Assembly: GCA_012520095.1 (NCBI GenBank)
Contig: JAAYOV010000027.1
Location: forward strand, 1-64,000
From: Tissierellia bacterium
GTDB lineage: Bacteria; Bacillota; Clostridia; Peptostreptococcales; Acidaminobacteraceae
DNA length: 64,000 nt
Direction of reading: 5' to 3'
Position numbers and translations under genes: made by a program. The notes under the pieces were generated by a model. The model was not told the DNA's origin. It searched no databases and saw nothing but the letters and a program-made list of their open reading frames with translations. Below, piece by piece: positions 16,055-25,103 of the stretch; within the stretch, counting starts at the first letter, position 1, and the number at the start of each line of letters is the position of its first letter.

Positions 16055-16759
16055 CGTATAGACATAGTGCATAGCAATGGCGGCGGCCAGTGTGATGTTG
16101 AGTGAGTCAATAGCATCCGTTGTGTCTATCGTCAGAGGAGACGTGAAGTCGGCAAAATAATCAGGAAGACCTCTACTTTCATTTCCGAGAATCAGGCTGT
16201 GAAGATGAGCAAAATGCTCGACCTCTTCGAGATACTGCGCTCTTCTTGTCATTAAACTCCACAGCTGATGATCGGGATATTCTTTTTGATATACTTCAAT
16301 TGAAGGGAACAGCCGGATGCGCAGACGAAAATGTGCACCCATAGAGGCTCTCACACATGACGGGTGAAAGGGGTCGGCGGCCGGTTCGACAAGAGCAATA
16401 TCTCGATAGTCCCATCCGAGAGCGCTGCGAAGTATCGTCCCAACATTGCCATAATTTGACGGCTCAACGAGGACGAGATGGGGATTCTTTTCGCTTAGAG
16501 TTTGTTGTTGCTTCATGAAAGAAGCCGCGACAAAAGTATTTCCTTTTCCACTTAATCTTTCAATAGAGGATGACTCGATGACGCGCTTATTGAGAGATTT
16601 GGCGTGCTCAGTCATTTTATCGCGAAGCGGGGGATCGATTTTGGGATGGATATAGATCCCTTGAATAAGTTCAGGGGCATGAAGTATGAGCTCCATTGTC
16701 GGATAGGCACCCAATGTATAAGATAGAGGGCTTTTTTTACGATATGCTTTGATTGCCAA
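16031..16759 (-). CDS. SpoU/TrmH-family RNA 2'-O-methyltransferase
   Basis: A SPOUT-class enzyme that methylates ribose 2'-OH of rRNA or tRNA using SAM. The three SpoU motifs are present: 'NYGNVGTILRSALG' near residue 100, 'LILGNESRGLP' near 190 and 'DSLNITLAAAIAMHY' near 217. At 242 residues it has the two-domain length of 23S rRNA-type members, with an N-terminal substrate-binding domain. It starts with TTG 16759, preceded by a GAAGG SD about 5 nt away. The exact RNA target cannot be told from the sequence. It is monocistronic and divergent from the alarmone synthetase gene. Confidence 0.88.
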   Translation of the reverse strand: MAIKAYRKKSPLSYTLGAYPTMELILHAPELIQGIYIHPKIDPPLRDKMTEHAKSLNKRVIESSSIERLSGKGNTFVAASFMKQQQTLSEKNPHLVLVEPSNYGNVGTILRSALGWDYRDIALVEPAADPFHPSCVRASMGAHFRLRIRLFPSIEVYQKEYPDHQLWSLMTRRAQYLEEVEHFAHLHSLILGNESRGLPDYFADFTSPLTIDTTDAIDSLNITLAAAIAMHYVYTKKRPIRR

Positions 16760-16876
16760 GGAAACCTTCTTTCTCGTTTGACGCTGATATTATATAATTA
16801 TCCTATAAAAAAAAGAAACTGACAATGGAAGGCAGTCTTTCCCCGGTTTCAGCTCATAAATACAGAAAGGTATGAA

Positions 16877-17677
16877 GTGAAGGACATTCGCGAATGGGAT
16901 ACGTTTCTCATCCCGTATGAACAGGCGGTAGAAGAGCTAAAAGTAAAATTTAAACATCTCAGGAGAGGATACGATGATTTGGGGGAATATTCTCCCATCG
17001 AGTTTGTCGTAGGCAGAGTGAAGAAAGTCTCGAGCATTCTGTCAAAGACTCGCCGTCTTGGAATCGAGTATGAAGAGATAGCGGAGAAGATGGAAGATAT
17101 TGCCGGTATCCGCATTATGTGTCAATTACTGGGAGATATTTATCACGTCGTTGAGCTCCTGCGAGAACGGGACGGAAAAGATTTTACGATTTTATATGAA
17201 AAAGATTATATTCGAGATAAGAAAGAGAGCGGGTATAGAAGCTACCATTTGGTCATTTCCTATCCGGTCTACTCGGCTGTCGGCTATCGCGAAATTCTTG
17301 CCGAGATTCAAATTCGCACTCTGGCAATGAATTTCTGGGCCATCATTGAACACTCTTTAAACTATAAATACCAAAATCAAGTTCCTTTGTCTGTTCGCAA
17401 AAGGCTTCAAAGCGCAGCGGCAAGTGTATGGGCCTTGGATCTGGAGATGCAGCAATTGAAAGAAGAAATCAAAAGTGCGCAGAAACTTTTTAAGCAAAAT
17501 GCGATGGCCGTTCATAATATCAATGCGCAACTGCAGCTATTAAGCGCAGTCGGTGATTATGATCTGGCTGCCCATTTCCAGTCCAGACTCGATGCCATTC
17601 TGGATCTGTCTTCAACGGAACGTCTCGAAGAACTCTATGAGCAGATCAACTCGTGTCTCTCGGGAGAACCCAGATGA
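16877..17677 (+). CDS. Small alarmone synthetase (GTP pyrophosphokinase, RelQ/YjbM type)
   Basis: A single-domain (p)ppGpp synthetase lacking the HD hydrolase and TGS/ACT regions of long RSH enzymes. Diagnostic stretches are 'EDIAGIRIMCQ' (about 74-84), 'SGYRSYHLV' (about 117-125) and 'EIQIRTLAMNFWAIIEHSLNYKY', shortened here as the EIQIRT...H synthetase motif. At 266 residues it is longer than the roughly 210-residue B. subtilis paralogues, with extra C-terminal helices. Start GTG 16877 follows an AAAGG SD. It heads the sixteen-gene run and overlaps the next gene by 4 nt, so growth-control signalling is co-transcribed with housekeeping genes. Confidence 0.9.
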   Translation: MKDIREWDTFLIPYEQAVEELKVKFKHLRRGYDDLGEYSPIEFVVGRVKKVSSILSKTRRLGIEYEEIAEKMEDIAGIRIMCQLLGDIYHVVELLRERDGKDFTILYEKDYIRDKKESGYRSYHLVISYPVYSAVGYREILAEIQIRTLAMNFWAIIEHSLNYKYQNQVPLSVRKRLQSAAASVWALDLEMQQLKEEIKSAQKLFKQNAMAVHNINAQLQLLSAVGDYDLAAHFQSRLDAILDLSSTERLEELYEQINSCLSGEPR

Positions 17678-18375
17678 GGAGAATCTTTGCGATTGCCGAC
17701 TTGCATCTTGGATTTTCTCTCGATAAGCCAATGGAGATTTTTGGGGAGGGATGGATCGATCATCATCGAAAAATTGAAAGGGATTGGACCTCGCGTGTGG
17801 GCGAGGATGACATCGTCATTGTTGCCGGCGACATATCATGGGGAATGCGGCTTGATGAAGCGATGGAAGACTTGAAGTGGATTGACGCACTTCCAGGAAA
17901 AAAAGTGTTCATCAAAGGAAATCATGATTATTGGTGGCAATCGACTTCAAAAATGAGCCAACGATTTAAATCGATTTTTTTTCTCTATAACAATTATTAT
18001 AGAGTTGATGATGTGGCTATTTGCGGAACGCGTGGCTGGCTTCTTCCACTATCTGAGGATTTTCCGCCGGAAGATGCAAAAATATATCGGCGAGAAATGA
18101 TGAGGCTTGAGAGATCTCTTCTTCAAGCTTCGCAAGACCCGCTGATAACGCGAAAGATTGTCGCCATGCACTATCCTCCTGTTGTGAAAAATATGGAGGA
18201 TAACGGTTTTCTGCAATTGATAAAAGGAAATAATGTTGAAGAGGTCGTCTACGGCCATCTTCATGATCGTGATTCGTGGGAAAATGCGGTTCAGGGTATG
18301 TTTAGCGGAGTAAATTTCCACTTAGTGGCGTGCGACTTTCTGGATTTTAAACTTAAGGAGATTGTGATTGTTTAA
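17674..18375 (+). CDS. Metallophosphoesterase (calcineurin-like)
   Basis: A 233-residue dinuclear-metal phosphoesterase. The metal-ligand motifs occur in order: 'IADLHLGF' (D-x-H), 'VAGDISWG' (GD), 'IKGNHDYWW' (GNHD), a later 'AMHYPP' and 'VYGHLHDR' (GHLH). Substrate is unknown; family members range from protein phosphatases to cyclic nucleotide and UDP-sugar hydrolases. ATG 17674 is taken as start because it overlaps the preceding stop (ATGA) and has GGGAG 7 nt upstream. It ends 5 nt into the following HAD gene. Confidence 0.88.
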   Translation: MRRIFAIADLHLGFSLDKPMEIFGEGWIDHHRKIERDWTSRVGEDDIVIVAGDISWGMRLDEAMEDLKWIDALPGKKVFIKGNHDYWWQSTSKMSQRFKSIFFLYNNYYRVDDVAICGTRGWLLPLSEDFPPEDAKIYRREMMRLERSLLQASQDPLITRKIVAMHYPPVVKNMEDNGFLQLIKGNNVEEVVYGHLHDRDSWENAVQGMFSGVNFHLVACDFLDFKLKEIVIV

Positions 18376-19030
18376 AGATATAGAAGCGTTGATCTTTGAC
18401 TTTGACGGGACTTTAGTGGACTCATTGCGCTTATGGTACGAAGTCGATGTCGAGTTTTTAGCTCTTCGCGGGATCCGTTGTCCGGACGATTTGCAAAGAG
18501 ACATAGAAGGAATGGGACTCAATGACTGTGCGATCTATTTTAAAAGACGTTTTGGCTTAAATGAAAGTCAAGAGAGCATGGTCTCTGAATGGTCCGAGAT
18601 GGTTCGTGAAAAATATTTCCACCTCGATTGGAAAGAGGGAAGTCTCGATTTCTTGAGACTTGCTCAATCATACGGATACCCGATGGCTCTTGCAACGAGC
18701 AACGATCACGACCTTGTTCATGATGTTCTCAGTCACAAAGGCATTCTGCATTGCTTCTCAAGCATCTCCACCAGTGATCAGGTCGGGGTCGCAAAGCCTG
18801 AACCGGATGTGTTTTTGGAAGCATCGAGGCAGTTAGGTGTCGAGCCTGAACGCTGTCTGGTATTTGAAGACACTCTCTCCGGGATAGAAGGAGCACAAAG
18901 AGCCGGGATGAGAGCAGTGGCTGTTTACGACGCTCATCTTGGCAACTGGAACGAAGTCAGCGATCAATCGGATTATCACATTCATTCTTATTTCCAACTA
19001 ATCGAACGGTTGAGAGGTCATCATGAGTAA
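18368..19030 (+). CDS. HAD-family hydrolase (phosphoglycolate phosphatase/beta-phosphoglucomutase-like)
   Basis: A 220-residue HAD phosphatase with cap domain. Motif I 'DFDGTLVDS' holds the nucleophilic Asp (residue 11). Motif II is 'ALATSNDHD' near 112, and motifs III/IV are 'VAKPEPDVF' and 'VFEDTLSGIEGAQRAGM' near 140-175. TTG 18368 is the start, with AAGGAG (18355-18360) 7 nt upstream; it overlaps the metallophosphoesterase stop. The substrate is likely a small phosphorylated metabolite and cannot be fixed from sequence. Confidence 0.87.
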   Translation: MFKDIEALIFDFDGTLVDSLRLWYEVDVEFLALRGIRCPDDLQRDIEGMGLNDCAIYFKRRFGLNESQESMVSEWSEMVREKYFHLDWKEGSLDFLRLAQSYGYPMALATSNDHDLVHDVLSHKGILHCFSSISTSDQVGVAKPEPDVFLEASRQLGVEPERCLVFEDTLSGIEGAQRAGMRAVAVYDAHLGNWNEVSDQSDYHIHSYFQLIERLRGHHE

Positions 19031-19967
19031 GTATATAGCAGTCGATATCGGAGGCACGAAAATTTTGGGCTCTCTATTTAACGAAGACGGCAAAATTCTC
19101 AGCCGTCACAAAGTCAAGACGGGAGCACATCGCGGCAGGGAGGCCGTGTTGCAAACTCTCTACGGCGTCATCGATGAATTGTTTCAAAGTGATGTCAAAT
19201 CTATGGGCGTTCTTATTCCCGGTGTCGTCAGAGATGGAAAATATGTTCAGATGTGTTCAAATGTTCCCTTTGAGAATATGAATCTTTCCAAACTATTGGA
19301 GGATAGATATCAAGTCCCTGTTTTATTAGGCAATGATGTCAGCCTCGCTGTCTACGGAGAATGGAGACACGCCGGATACAACGAAAAGCATGTGATCGGT
19401 GTGTTCGTCGGCACAGGGTTGGGTGGAGGATTTATTTTTGATGGAAAGCTTTATACGGGAAGAGGAGCGGCAGCTGAAATCGGGCATATACCCTATAAAG
19501 ACAACAATATACTCTGCGGATGCGGCAGAATTGGATGCGCTGAGACAGAGGCAGGCAAAATCGGAATGCTTCATTTCATCGAGAAAGAACAAAAGAGAGG
19601 GGTCTCTTCGTCGCTCTTTGAATGCATTTCACCGGGACAGATGTTTCACACCAATGATTTATATGATGCATGGAAACAAGGTGATCCCCTCGCGAAGAAG
19701 GTGATCAAAAGGAGCGTCCGAGCATTGGCGGTGACATTGGGCACACTGAATACACTTCTTCACCCGGAACTGTTTATTCTCGGAGGTGGGGTGATGGAGT
19801 CCTTTTATGAAGATATTTGTGAAGAACTACATAACAAGATGCTTTCGCATACCATGCCGGCTCTCAGCGGCGGCGTTCGTTTTGTTCGATGTTGCTTAGG
19901 CGATGATGCGGGCATTACAGGAGCATATTACCTGGCAAAGGAGGCAGTTGATGAACCGCGTCTATAG
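19023..19967 (+). CDS. ROK-family sugar kinase (glucokinase-like)
   Basis: A 314-residue ROK protein. The phosphate-1 motif is 'AVDIGGTKILG', and the sugar-binding segment is 'GTGLGGGFIFDGKLY' with 'AAAEIGHI'. The zinc motif 'CGCGRIGCAE' follows (about 160-169). There is no N-terminal helix-turn-helix, so it is a kinase rather than a repressor. Glucose or an amino sugar are the usual substrates. It overlaps the HAD gene by 8 nt and yicC by 17 nt. In a window otherwise pointing to amino-acid use, a sugar kinase may serve salvage or cell-wall sugar recycling. Confidence 0.88.
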   Translation: MSKYIAVDIGGTKILGSLFNEDGKILSRHKVKTGAHRGREAVLQTLYGVIDELFQSDVKSMGVLIPGVVRDGKYVQMCSNVPFENMNLSKLLEDRYQVPVLLGNDVSLAVYGEWRHAGYNEKHVIGVFVGTGLGGGFIFDGKLYTGRGAAAEIGHIPYKDNNILCGCGRIGCAETEAGKIGMLHFIEKEQKRGVSSSLFECISPGQMFHTNDLYDAWKQGDPLAKKVIKRSVRALAVTLGTLNTLLHPELFILGGGVMESFYEDICEELHNKMLSHTMPALSGGVRFVRCCLGDDAGITGAYYLAKEAVDEPRL

Positions 19968-20835
19968 CATGACAGGATATGGAAGAAGTATCTATGCAAG
20001 CGACACGCTGAAACTAAAGATTGAAATCCGCAGTCTCAACAATCGATATTTAGATCTGAATTTTCGAATGCCGAAACTTCTCTTTGCTCTTGAAGATAAA
20101 ATGCGATCTTTGATTTCTTCTCAAGTCATGAGGGGGAAACTGGATATTTATATTGAACTGCGTCGTTTCAATGAGCAAAATTCGCGATTAGTCGTCAAAA
20201 GAGATCTCCTTCAGCAGTATCTGCAAATATTTGAAGAGCTTTATATTGAGGGGAAGACGGTCTCAAGACCGGATCCCTTGACTCTGGCTTCTCTGCCGGA
20301 TCTGTTTGAGCTTGAGGATATCAGCGATCCACAAGAGCTGGAAGAGCCACTTCTGGCAAGTTTGCAAGAAGCGCTGTCGAATCTGAAGAACATGCGTGCC
20401 ATAGAGGGGGAACACCTCAAGACGCAGATCTTGTCCATGGCTGAATGTCTTCGAGATGCACTGAAAACTGTCAAAGAGATGTCTCCTACTATCTTGTCTA
20501 TATATAGGGATTCCATGGAGCAGAGGATATCTGATATGCTAAAAAGAGAAGATTTCCTCAGCGAAGAGAGATTGGAGCTGGAACTGGCCATCTATGCTGA
20601 GCGAAAGGATATCACAGAAGAACTGACGAGAATGGATTCGCATCTAAATCAACTCGATACGATCCTCCACAACGCAGGAAGTATCGGACGAAAGCTCGAT
20701 TTTTTGGCACAGGAATTGGGTCGGGAAATTAACACTATCGGCAGTAAAGCATCGGGGTATCCCATCAGCCATCAGGTGATTGAAATGAAAAGCCTGCTGG
20801 AACAGATTCGGGAGCAGGTGCAGAATCTGGAGTAG
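19951..20835 (+). CDS. yicC: YicC/YloC family endoribonuclease
   Basis: The start is set at ATG 19951, because AAGGAGG (19938-19944) is 6 nt upstream and the protein then opens with the canonical 'SMTGYGRS'. It has 294 residues; the N-terminal part has 'EIRSLNNRYLDLNFRMP' and the C-terminal DUF1732 part has 'RKLDFLAQELGREINTIGSKA', shortened here to its ends. YicC proteins are RNA-binding endoribonucleases linked to stress physiology and small-RNA turnover. It directly precedes gmk, a gene order conserved in many Bacillota. Confidence 0.9.
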   Translation: MNRVYSMTGYGRSIYASDTLKLKIEIRSLNNRYLDLNFRMPKLLFALEDKMRSLISSQVMRGKLDIYIELRRFNEQNSRLVVKRDLLQQYLQIFEELYIEGKTVSRPDPLTLASLPDLFELEDISDPQELEEPLLASLQEALSNLKNMRAIEGEHLKTQILSMAECLRDALKTVKEMSPTILSIYRDSMEQRISDMLKREDFLSEERLELELAIYAERKDITEELTRMDSHLNQLDTILHNAGSIGRKLDFLAQELGREINTIGSKASGYPISHQVIEMKSLLEQIREQVQNLE

Positions 20836-20839
20836 ATAA

Positions 20840-21463
20840 ATGTTAGAGAGAAAAGGACTTTTATTCATCCTCAGCGGTCCATCCGGCGCGGGGAAAGGAA
20901 GCATGGTCAAAGGCATCATTGAAAGGCGAGATGATATATTCCTAAGCATATCGGCTACTTGTCGCAGCCCACGCAAAGGTGAAGTTGAACGGGGAAGCTA
21001 CCAATTTTTGTCAAGAGAAGAGTTTGAAGACAATATCAGCCGTTCAGAATATCTCGAATGGGCGGAGATCTATGGGAATCTCTATGGCACTCCAAAAGAA
21101 CCTGTCTTCCGAGCACTCAACGAGGGTAGAAATATTATTCTCGAAATTGACTATCAGGGAGCGCTTCAAATCAAGAGAATCTACCCTGATGCCATCTTCG
21201 TTTTTGTCCTGCCTCCTTCCTTGGAAGAATTGCGCCAGAGGGTCATCAGGCGAGATTCAGAGACGCAAGAGAGTCTTGAAACAAGATATTATAGCGCTCT
21301 GGAAGAAATTCACTATTTGGAACGCTATGACTACTTTATTATCAATGACAAACTCGAGGAATCGATTGAAAAACTCAATGCCATCATCACAGCCGAGACA
21401 TGCAGAGTAGGCCAGGATGTTCTCACACTTCTCAGCTCCGATTACTGGAAACCGAAAGAATGA
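20840..21463 (+). CDS. gmk: Guanylate kinase
   Basis: Converts GMP and ATP to GDP and ADP. The P-loop 'LSGPSGAGKGSMV' is at residues 11-23 and the GMP-binding 'SATCRSPRKGEVERGSYQF' near 37-55. The 207-residue length is standard. One variation is 'CRSPRKGE' where 'TR.PR.GE' is usual, a conservative change. Four bases separate it from yicC, and its stop overlaps the priA start. The rpoZ and coaBC genes that often lie between gmk and priA in Bacillota are absent here. Confidence 0.94.
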   Translation: MLERKGLLFILSGPSGAGKGSMVKGIIERRDDIFLSISATCRSPRKGEVERGSYQFLSREEFEDNISRSEYLEWAEIYGNLYGTPKEPVFRALNEGRNIILEIDYQGALQIKRIYPDAIFVFVLPPSLEELRQRVIRRDSETQESLETRYYSALEEIHYLERYDYFIINDKLEESIEKLNAIITAETCRVGQDVLTLLSSDYWKPKE

Positions 21464-23688
21464 ATTACTATGATGTCTGTCTGCTCGATAGCGTCGCCTC
21501 TTATGACGGAGTCTACACCTATAAGAGTCAATATCTTTTTAGTAAGGGCGACGTCGTAGAGGTCCCGTTCGGCGTCGCTAATGTTAAAAAAAGTGCCGTT
21601 ATCACAAATACATCAAACGAAGGAAAACGAATCAAAACCATCCTTTCACACAAGCCTCTCTTTTCTATCTGTCCGGAAAGGCTCGATCTTCTCATCGAGC
21701 TGAGCGATTATTATCTTGCACCGAGAAGCGATATGCTCCGCTTAGCTCTGCCGAAACGAATTCAAACAAAAAGAAAACGTATCTTGGAAAAAACGGGAAG
21801 ACCGATTCCACAGGAGATCGCTCTTGCTTACAAAGAGAGCGGCGGAAAAAATGATGAGTTGATTGCACAGATGTGCCGTGACGGATATCTATTTGCCAGA
21901 TTTTTGCGAGAGCCTTTTTATCTGTCAACCGTCTTGTCTAAAGAAGATTTGACGTGTTTTCATGCGCGAATTCCCCAACGATTTCACGCAAGAAGAAGAA
22001 TCGTCGAAGATCTCCTAGCCGCATATCCTGAATCGATTCCTGCACAAACTATAGCGTCAACTCAACGCCGCTACTTTTCCGAGGAGGGATCGTTTCGTCT
22101 GTCGACAGAAAAATACTGTTGTCATTTGCGGAGTCCTTCTTCTCTTTCAGAGGAACAGGACTCTGTTTTTAAAGATATTGTCTCCTCAACCCATCCGCTT
22201 CATCTTATCTGGGGAGTAAGTGCATCCGGAAAAAGTCATATTCTTTTGCATCTTGTAGAAGACGCATTGATGGATTCTAAAAAGGTCTTGGTCCTTTTTC
22301 CAGACAATCGCGTTTTACAGGCAAGTGCACCCATCTATCGAAATCATTTTGGTTCGAGAGTCGGCATCTATCAAGGGAGGATGACATCCACTCAACTTTC
22401 AAAAACATGGGACGACTGGCAGTCCGGACACATTGATGTGCTTTTAGGAACAAGGGGAGCCCTGCTTCTTCCCTTTAAAGATCTCGCACTCATTCTCATC
22501 GATGAAGCCCAAGAAGATGAATACATAAGCGAACATCCGGCCTATGATGCAAGAAAAGCCGCTTGTGTGCTTGCGCGCCGACTCCATATAAAGACGGTAT
22601 TTGCCTCATCCACTCCGCCTGTCGAGCTTCTTTTTGAAGAGGACATGACGAGTCATCTTTTAAGAAAGCCTTATCTCATTCATGCAGGACCGATCCCTTC
22701 CTTGGCTCCGCACCCATATGACGGCACAGTATCTGATGAAGCTCTTCAGGCAATTGCAAAAAATCTTAAGAATCAAGAAAAAACCATTCTCCTAAGCACT
22801 CGTGCAGGATACGCTTCAACTGTATTTTGTAGACAGTGCGGCTCTCCGCTTCGATGTAAGAGATGTCATAGACCGCTTGTATATTTTCGAGCACGCAGAC
22901 AATTGCGATGCATGAGTTGCGGACGTCTTGAAGACATTCAATTACCATGTTCTGAATGTGCGGCAACTGAATTTTCATATGAGGGCAGTGGAATCGAAAA
23001 GATCGAAGAGGACCTCAAAAGATATTTTCCGGATGCCGTCATTGAGCGAATGGATTACTCAACGACAAGGGGAACCGGAGATTTTGAAAAATGGGAAAAA
23101 AGACTTCAAAAGAGGGAATTCGACATTCTTCTTGGAAACAAGCTCGTCACACGAGGTTTTGAGGGAGATTTTTCCCTCGCCATCGCTCTTGACGCTCAAT
23201 CGACGCTGTTTCTTCCTGAGCATCGGGCAGGCATTAAGACATTTTCCAGGCTGTATCACTTCTTTGCTAGAGCCGGAAGAGCCGGTCCCGCAGAAGCGAT
23301 GCTTCAAAGCCGATCAGCCGATAATTATGTCATCTCCTCACTTATGAGAGGAGATTTGTGGGGTTTTTATGAAGAAGAAATCCGGATAAGAAGAGAACAG
23401 GGAATTCCTCCTTTTCATTCAGAGATAATGATGCGCTTCATTGATGAGAGCCGGGAGAAAATCCATCGACATGAGGAAGAAGCGCGAAAATTGCTTTTAA
23501 ATGAATATGTCGATCTGGATGTGGTATCATATGAACCGATTTATCCTTTTTATAAAGGACGGCATGAACGAAGAATTCTCTTACGCTTTCCCCGTGACAG
23601 AAGACCGGAGAGCGAGTTTTTGATGTCTCTGAGTCGACAATTTTCTACATTGCATTATCGTGTCGATCCGGAATACATACTTTATTAG
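21460..23688 (+). CDS. priA: Primosomal replication restart protein PriA, divergent
   Basis: PriA reloads the replicative helicase at repaired forks. The 742-residue product has an N-terminal DNA-binding domain ('VEVPFG', about 32-37), Walker A 'GVSASGKSH' near 252, and a Walker B-like 'ILIDEAQEDEY' near 345. The zinc-binding cysteine pairs lie between about 457 and 505 ('CRQCGSPLRCKRC', 'CMSCG', 'CSEC'). Motifs differ from the usual PriA forms (GxTGSGKTE, DEEHD, QVAGRAGR; here 'FFARAGRAG'), so helicase activity may be altered. ATG 21460 overlaps the gmk stop; an upstream ATG in frame at 21400 lies deep inside gmk. Confidence 0.9.
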   Translation: MNYYDVCLLDSVASYDGVYTYKSQYLFSKGDVVEVPFGVANVKKSAVITNTSNEGKRIKTILSHKPLFSICPERLDLLIELSDYYLAPRSDMLRLALPKRIQTKRKRILEKTGRPIPQEIALAYKESGGKNDELIAQMCRDGYLFARFLREPFYLSTVLSKEDLTCFHARIPQRFHARRRIVEDLLAAYPESIPAQTIASTQRRYFSEEGSFRLSTEKYCCHLRSPSSLSEEQDSVFKDIVSSTHPLHLIWGVSASGKSHILLHLVEDALMDSKKVLVLFPDNRVLQASAPIYRNHFGSRVGIYQGRMTSTQLSKTWDDWQSGHIDVLLGTRGALLLPFKDLALILIDEAQEDEYISEHPAYDARKAACVLARRLHIKTVFASSTPPVELLFEEDMTSHLLRKPYLIHAGPIPSLAPHPYDGTVSDEALQAIAKNLKNQEKTILLSTRAGYASTVFCRQCGSPLRCKRCHRPLVYFRARRQLRCMSCGRLEDIQLPCSECAATEFSYEGSGIEKIEEDLKRYFPDAVIERMDYSTTRGTGDFEKWEKRLQKREFDILLGNKLVTRGFEGDFSLAIALDAQSTLFLPEHRAGIKTFSRLYHFFARAGRAGPAEAMLQSRSADNYVISSLMRGDLWGFYEEEIRIRREQGIPPFHSEIMMRFIDESREKIHRHEEEARKLLLNEYVDLDVVSYEPIYPFYKGRHERRILLRFPRDRRPESEFLMSLSRQFSTLHYRVDPEYILY

Positions 23689-23703
23689 ACACAGGAGGTC
23701 GTT

Positions 23704-24186
23704 TTGGCAATACTACAGCTTCGAAAAGACGAAGATCCGATTCTACGAAAACAATCACGCCCTATAGAGGTTTTTGATGAAAAGCTTCGCGTTTTTGCGG
23801 AGGATATGATAGAAACTATGCATGCAGAAATGGGAGTGGGACTTGCCGCTGTTCAAGTCGGTAAACTAAGACGCATGTTGACATATGATCTCTATGATGA
23901 GAGCGGCCCCGGCGTCCTCATCAATCCTCGAATTCTCTGCTCGGAAGGAGAGTCAGAGGGTGTGGAGGGATGCCTGAGTGTCACAGTTATTCGCGGATAC
24001 GTAAATCGCCCGGAAAAATTGACGGTGGAAGGGTATGATCTCGAAGGCAAAAAGATCACCATTGAGGCCGAGGGTCTCTTTGCTCGTGTCCTCTGTCATG
24101 AAATGGATCACCTTGACGGAATCCTCTTTACGGATAAGATGACGCGTGAATATGTTGTAGAAGAAGAAACAGAGGAGGAGTCGTGA
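23704..24186 (+). CDS. def: Peptide deformylase
   Basis: Removes the formyl group from the initiator methionine of new proteins. The three metal-site motifs are intact: 'GVGLAAVQVG' (about 40-49), 'EGCLS' (about 90) and 'HEMDHLDG' (about 132-139). At 160 residues it is of the short, type 1 class. Start TTG 23704 follows AGGAGG. It is coupled to fmt by a 4-nt overlap, the standard pairing of the formylation and deformylation genes. Confidence 0.95.
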   Translation: MAILQLRKDEDPILRKQSRPIEVFDEKLRVFAEDMIETMHAEMGVGLAAVQVGKLRRMLTYDLYDESGPGVLINPRILCSEGESEGVEGCLSVTVIRGYVNRPEKLTVEGYDLEGKKITIEAEGLFARVLCHEMDHLDGILFTDKMTREYVVEEETEEES

Positions 24187-25100
24187 GAATTGTCTTTTTT
24201 GGCACTCCTGATTTTTCGCGTCAGATTGCAGAAGGTCTGCATAAAAATTATGAAATTGTCTGCGTCGTCTCACAACCGGATCGCCCCAGGGGAAGAGGGC
24301 ATCGTTTGATGCCGAGTCCGGTAAAAAAATGGGCGTTAGAGAATAAAATACCCGCGTTGACTCCGTCTTCATTGCGAGATCCGCTTTTTTTAAAGGAGAT
24401 TGACTCTTTTCAAGCCGAAGTATTTGTTGTCGCCGCATTCGGCATGTTATTGCCTGAAAATTTATTGAATATGGCTCCTAGGGGTGCTCTTAATATCCAC
24501 ACAAGCCTCTTGCCTAAGTATCGAGGCGCCTCTCCTGTAGAAAATGCTATTCTTGCCGGCGAGAGCATCAGCGGTGTGACACTTATGAAGATGGATAAAG
24601 GACTCGATACCGGGGATGTCTATGGTCGGATTTCTTTTTCAATTGAAGGAAAGAATACGGAAGAAATTTTTGAGGAAATGATACCGGCCTCTTTGACTCT
24701 TCTTTCCGATCTTTTTGAGGCGTGGAAAAGCGGTGTTGAAGTTCCTCTAACCCCTCAAGAAGGAGAAGCTTCTTATTGCGGGAAATACGACAAATCATCT
24801 TTTTTATTGGATTGGGAAGAATCCGCAGAAATACTTGTGAGAAAAATCAGAGCTTTTTATCCGAATGCATATACATTCTGGGGAGATATCCGTCTGAAAA
24901 TACTTGCCGCTTCCGTGAAGTCGCCTTCCGACGAGCTACCGGGAGTCGTTAGTGAAGTAAATGATGAGGGTATATATGTATCTACGGGAGATGGCGTACT
25001 TTCTATAGAAATCATCCAGCGACCCGGAAAACGGGCTATGCCTGTGGCAGATTTCTTAAGAGGGGCGTCTCTATCACAAGGGACGAAACTGGGAGGATGA
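24183..25100 (+). CDS. fmt: Methionyl-tRNA formyltransferase
   Basis: Formylates Met-tRNAfMet with 10-formyl-THF for translation initiation. The 305-residue protein has the catalytic 'NIHTSLLPKYRGASPV' segment near 105-120, the 'LDTGDVYG' block and a C-terminal OB-like tRNA-binding domain. GTG 24183 overlaps the def stop and is preceded by GAGGAG. The one-carbon donor links it to the glycine cleavage system encoded upstream in the window. Confidence 0.95.
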   Translation: MRIVFFGTPDFSRQIAEGLHKNYEIVCVVSQPDRPRGRGHRLMPSPVKKWALENKIPALTPSSLRDPLFLKEIDSFQAEVFVVAAFGMLLPENLLNMAPRGALNIHTSLLPKYRGASPVENAILAGESISGVTLMKMDKGLDTGDVYGRISFSIEGKNTEEIFEEMIPASLTLLSDLFEAWKSGVEVPLTPQEGEASYCGKYDKSSFLLDWEESAEILVRKIRAFYPNAYTFWGDIRLKILAASVKSPSDELPGVVSEVNDEGIYVSTGDGVLSIEIIQRPGKRAMPVADFLRGASLSQGTKLGG

Positions 25101-25103
25101 TAT

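Noticed and set aside
16778-16808. TTGACG-containing promoter for the alarmone synthetase gene
   Set aside because: No -10 hexamer of reasonable quality falls 16-18 bp after it; the nearby TATAAT is only 9 bp away.
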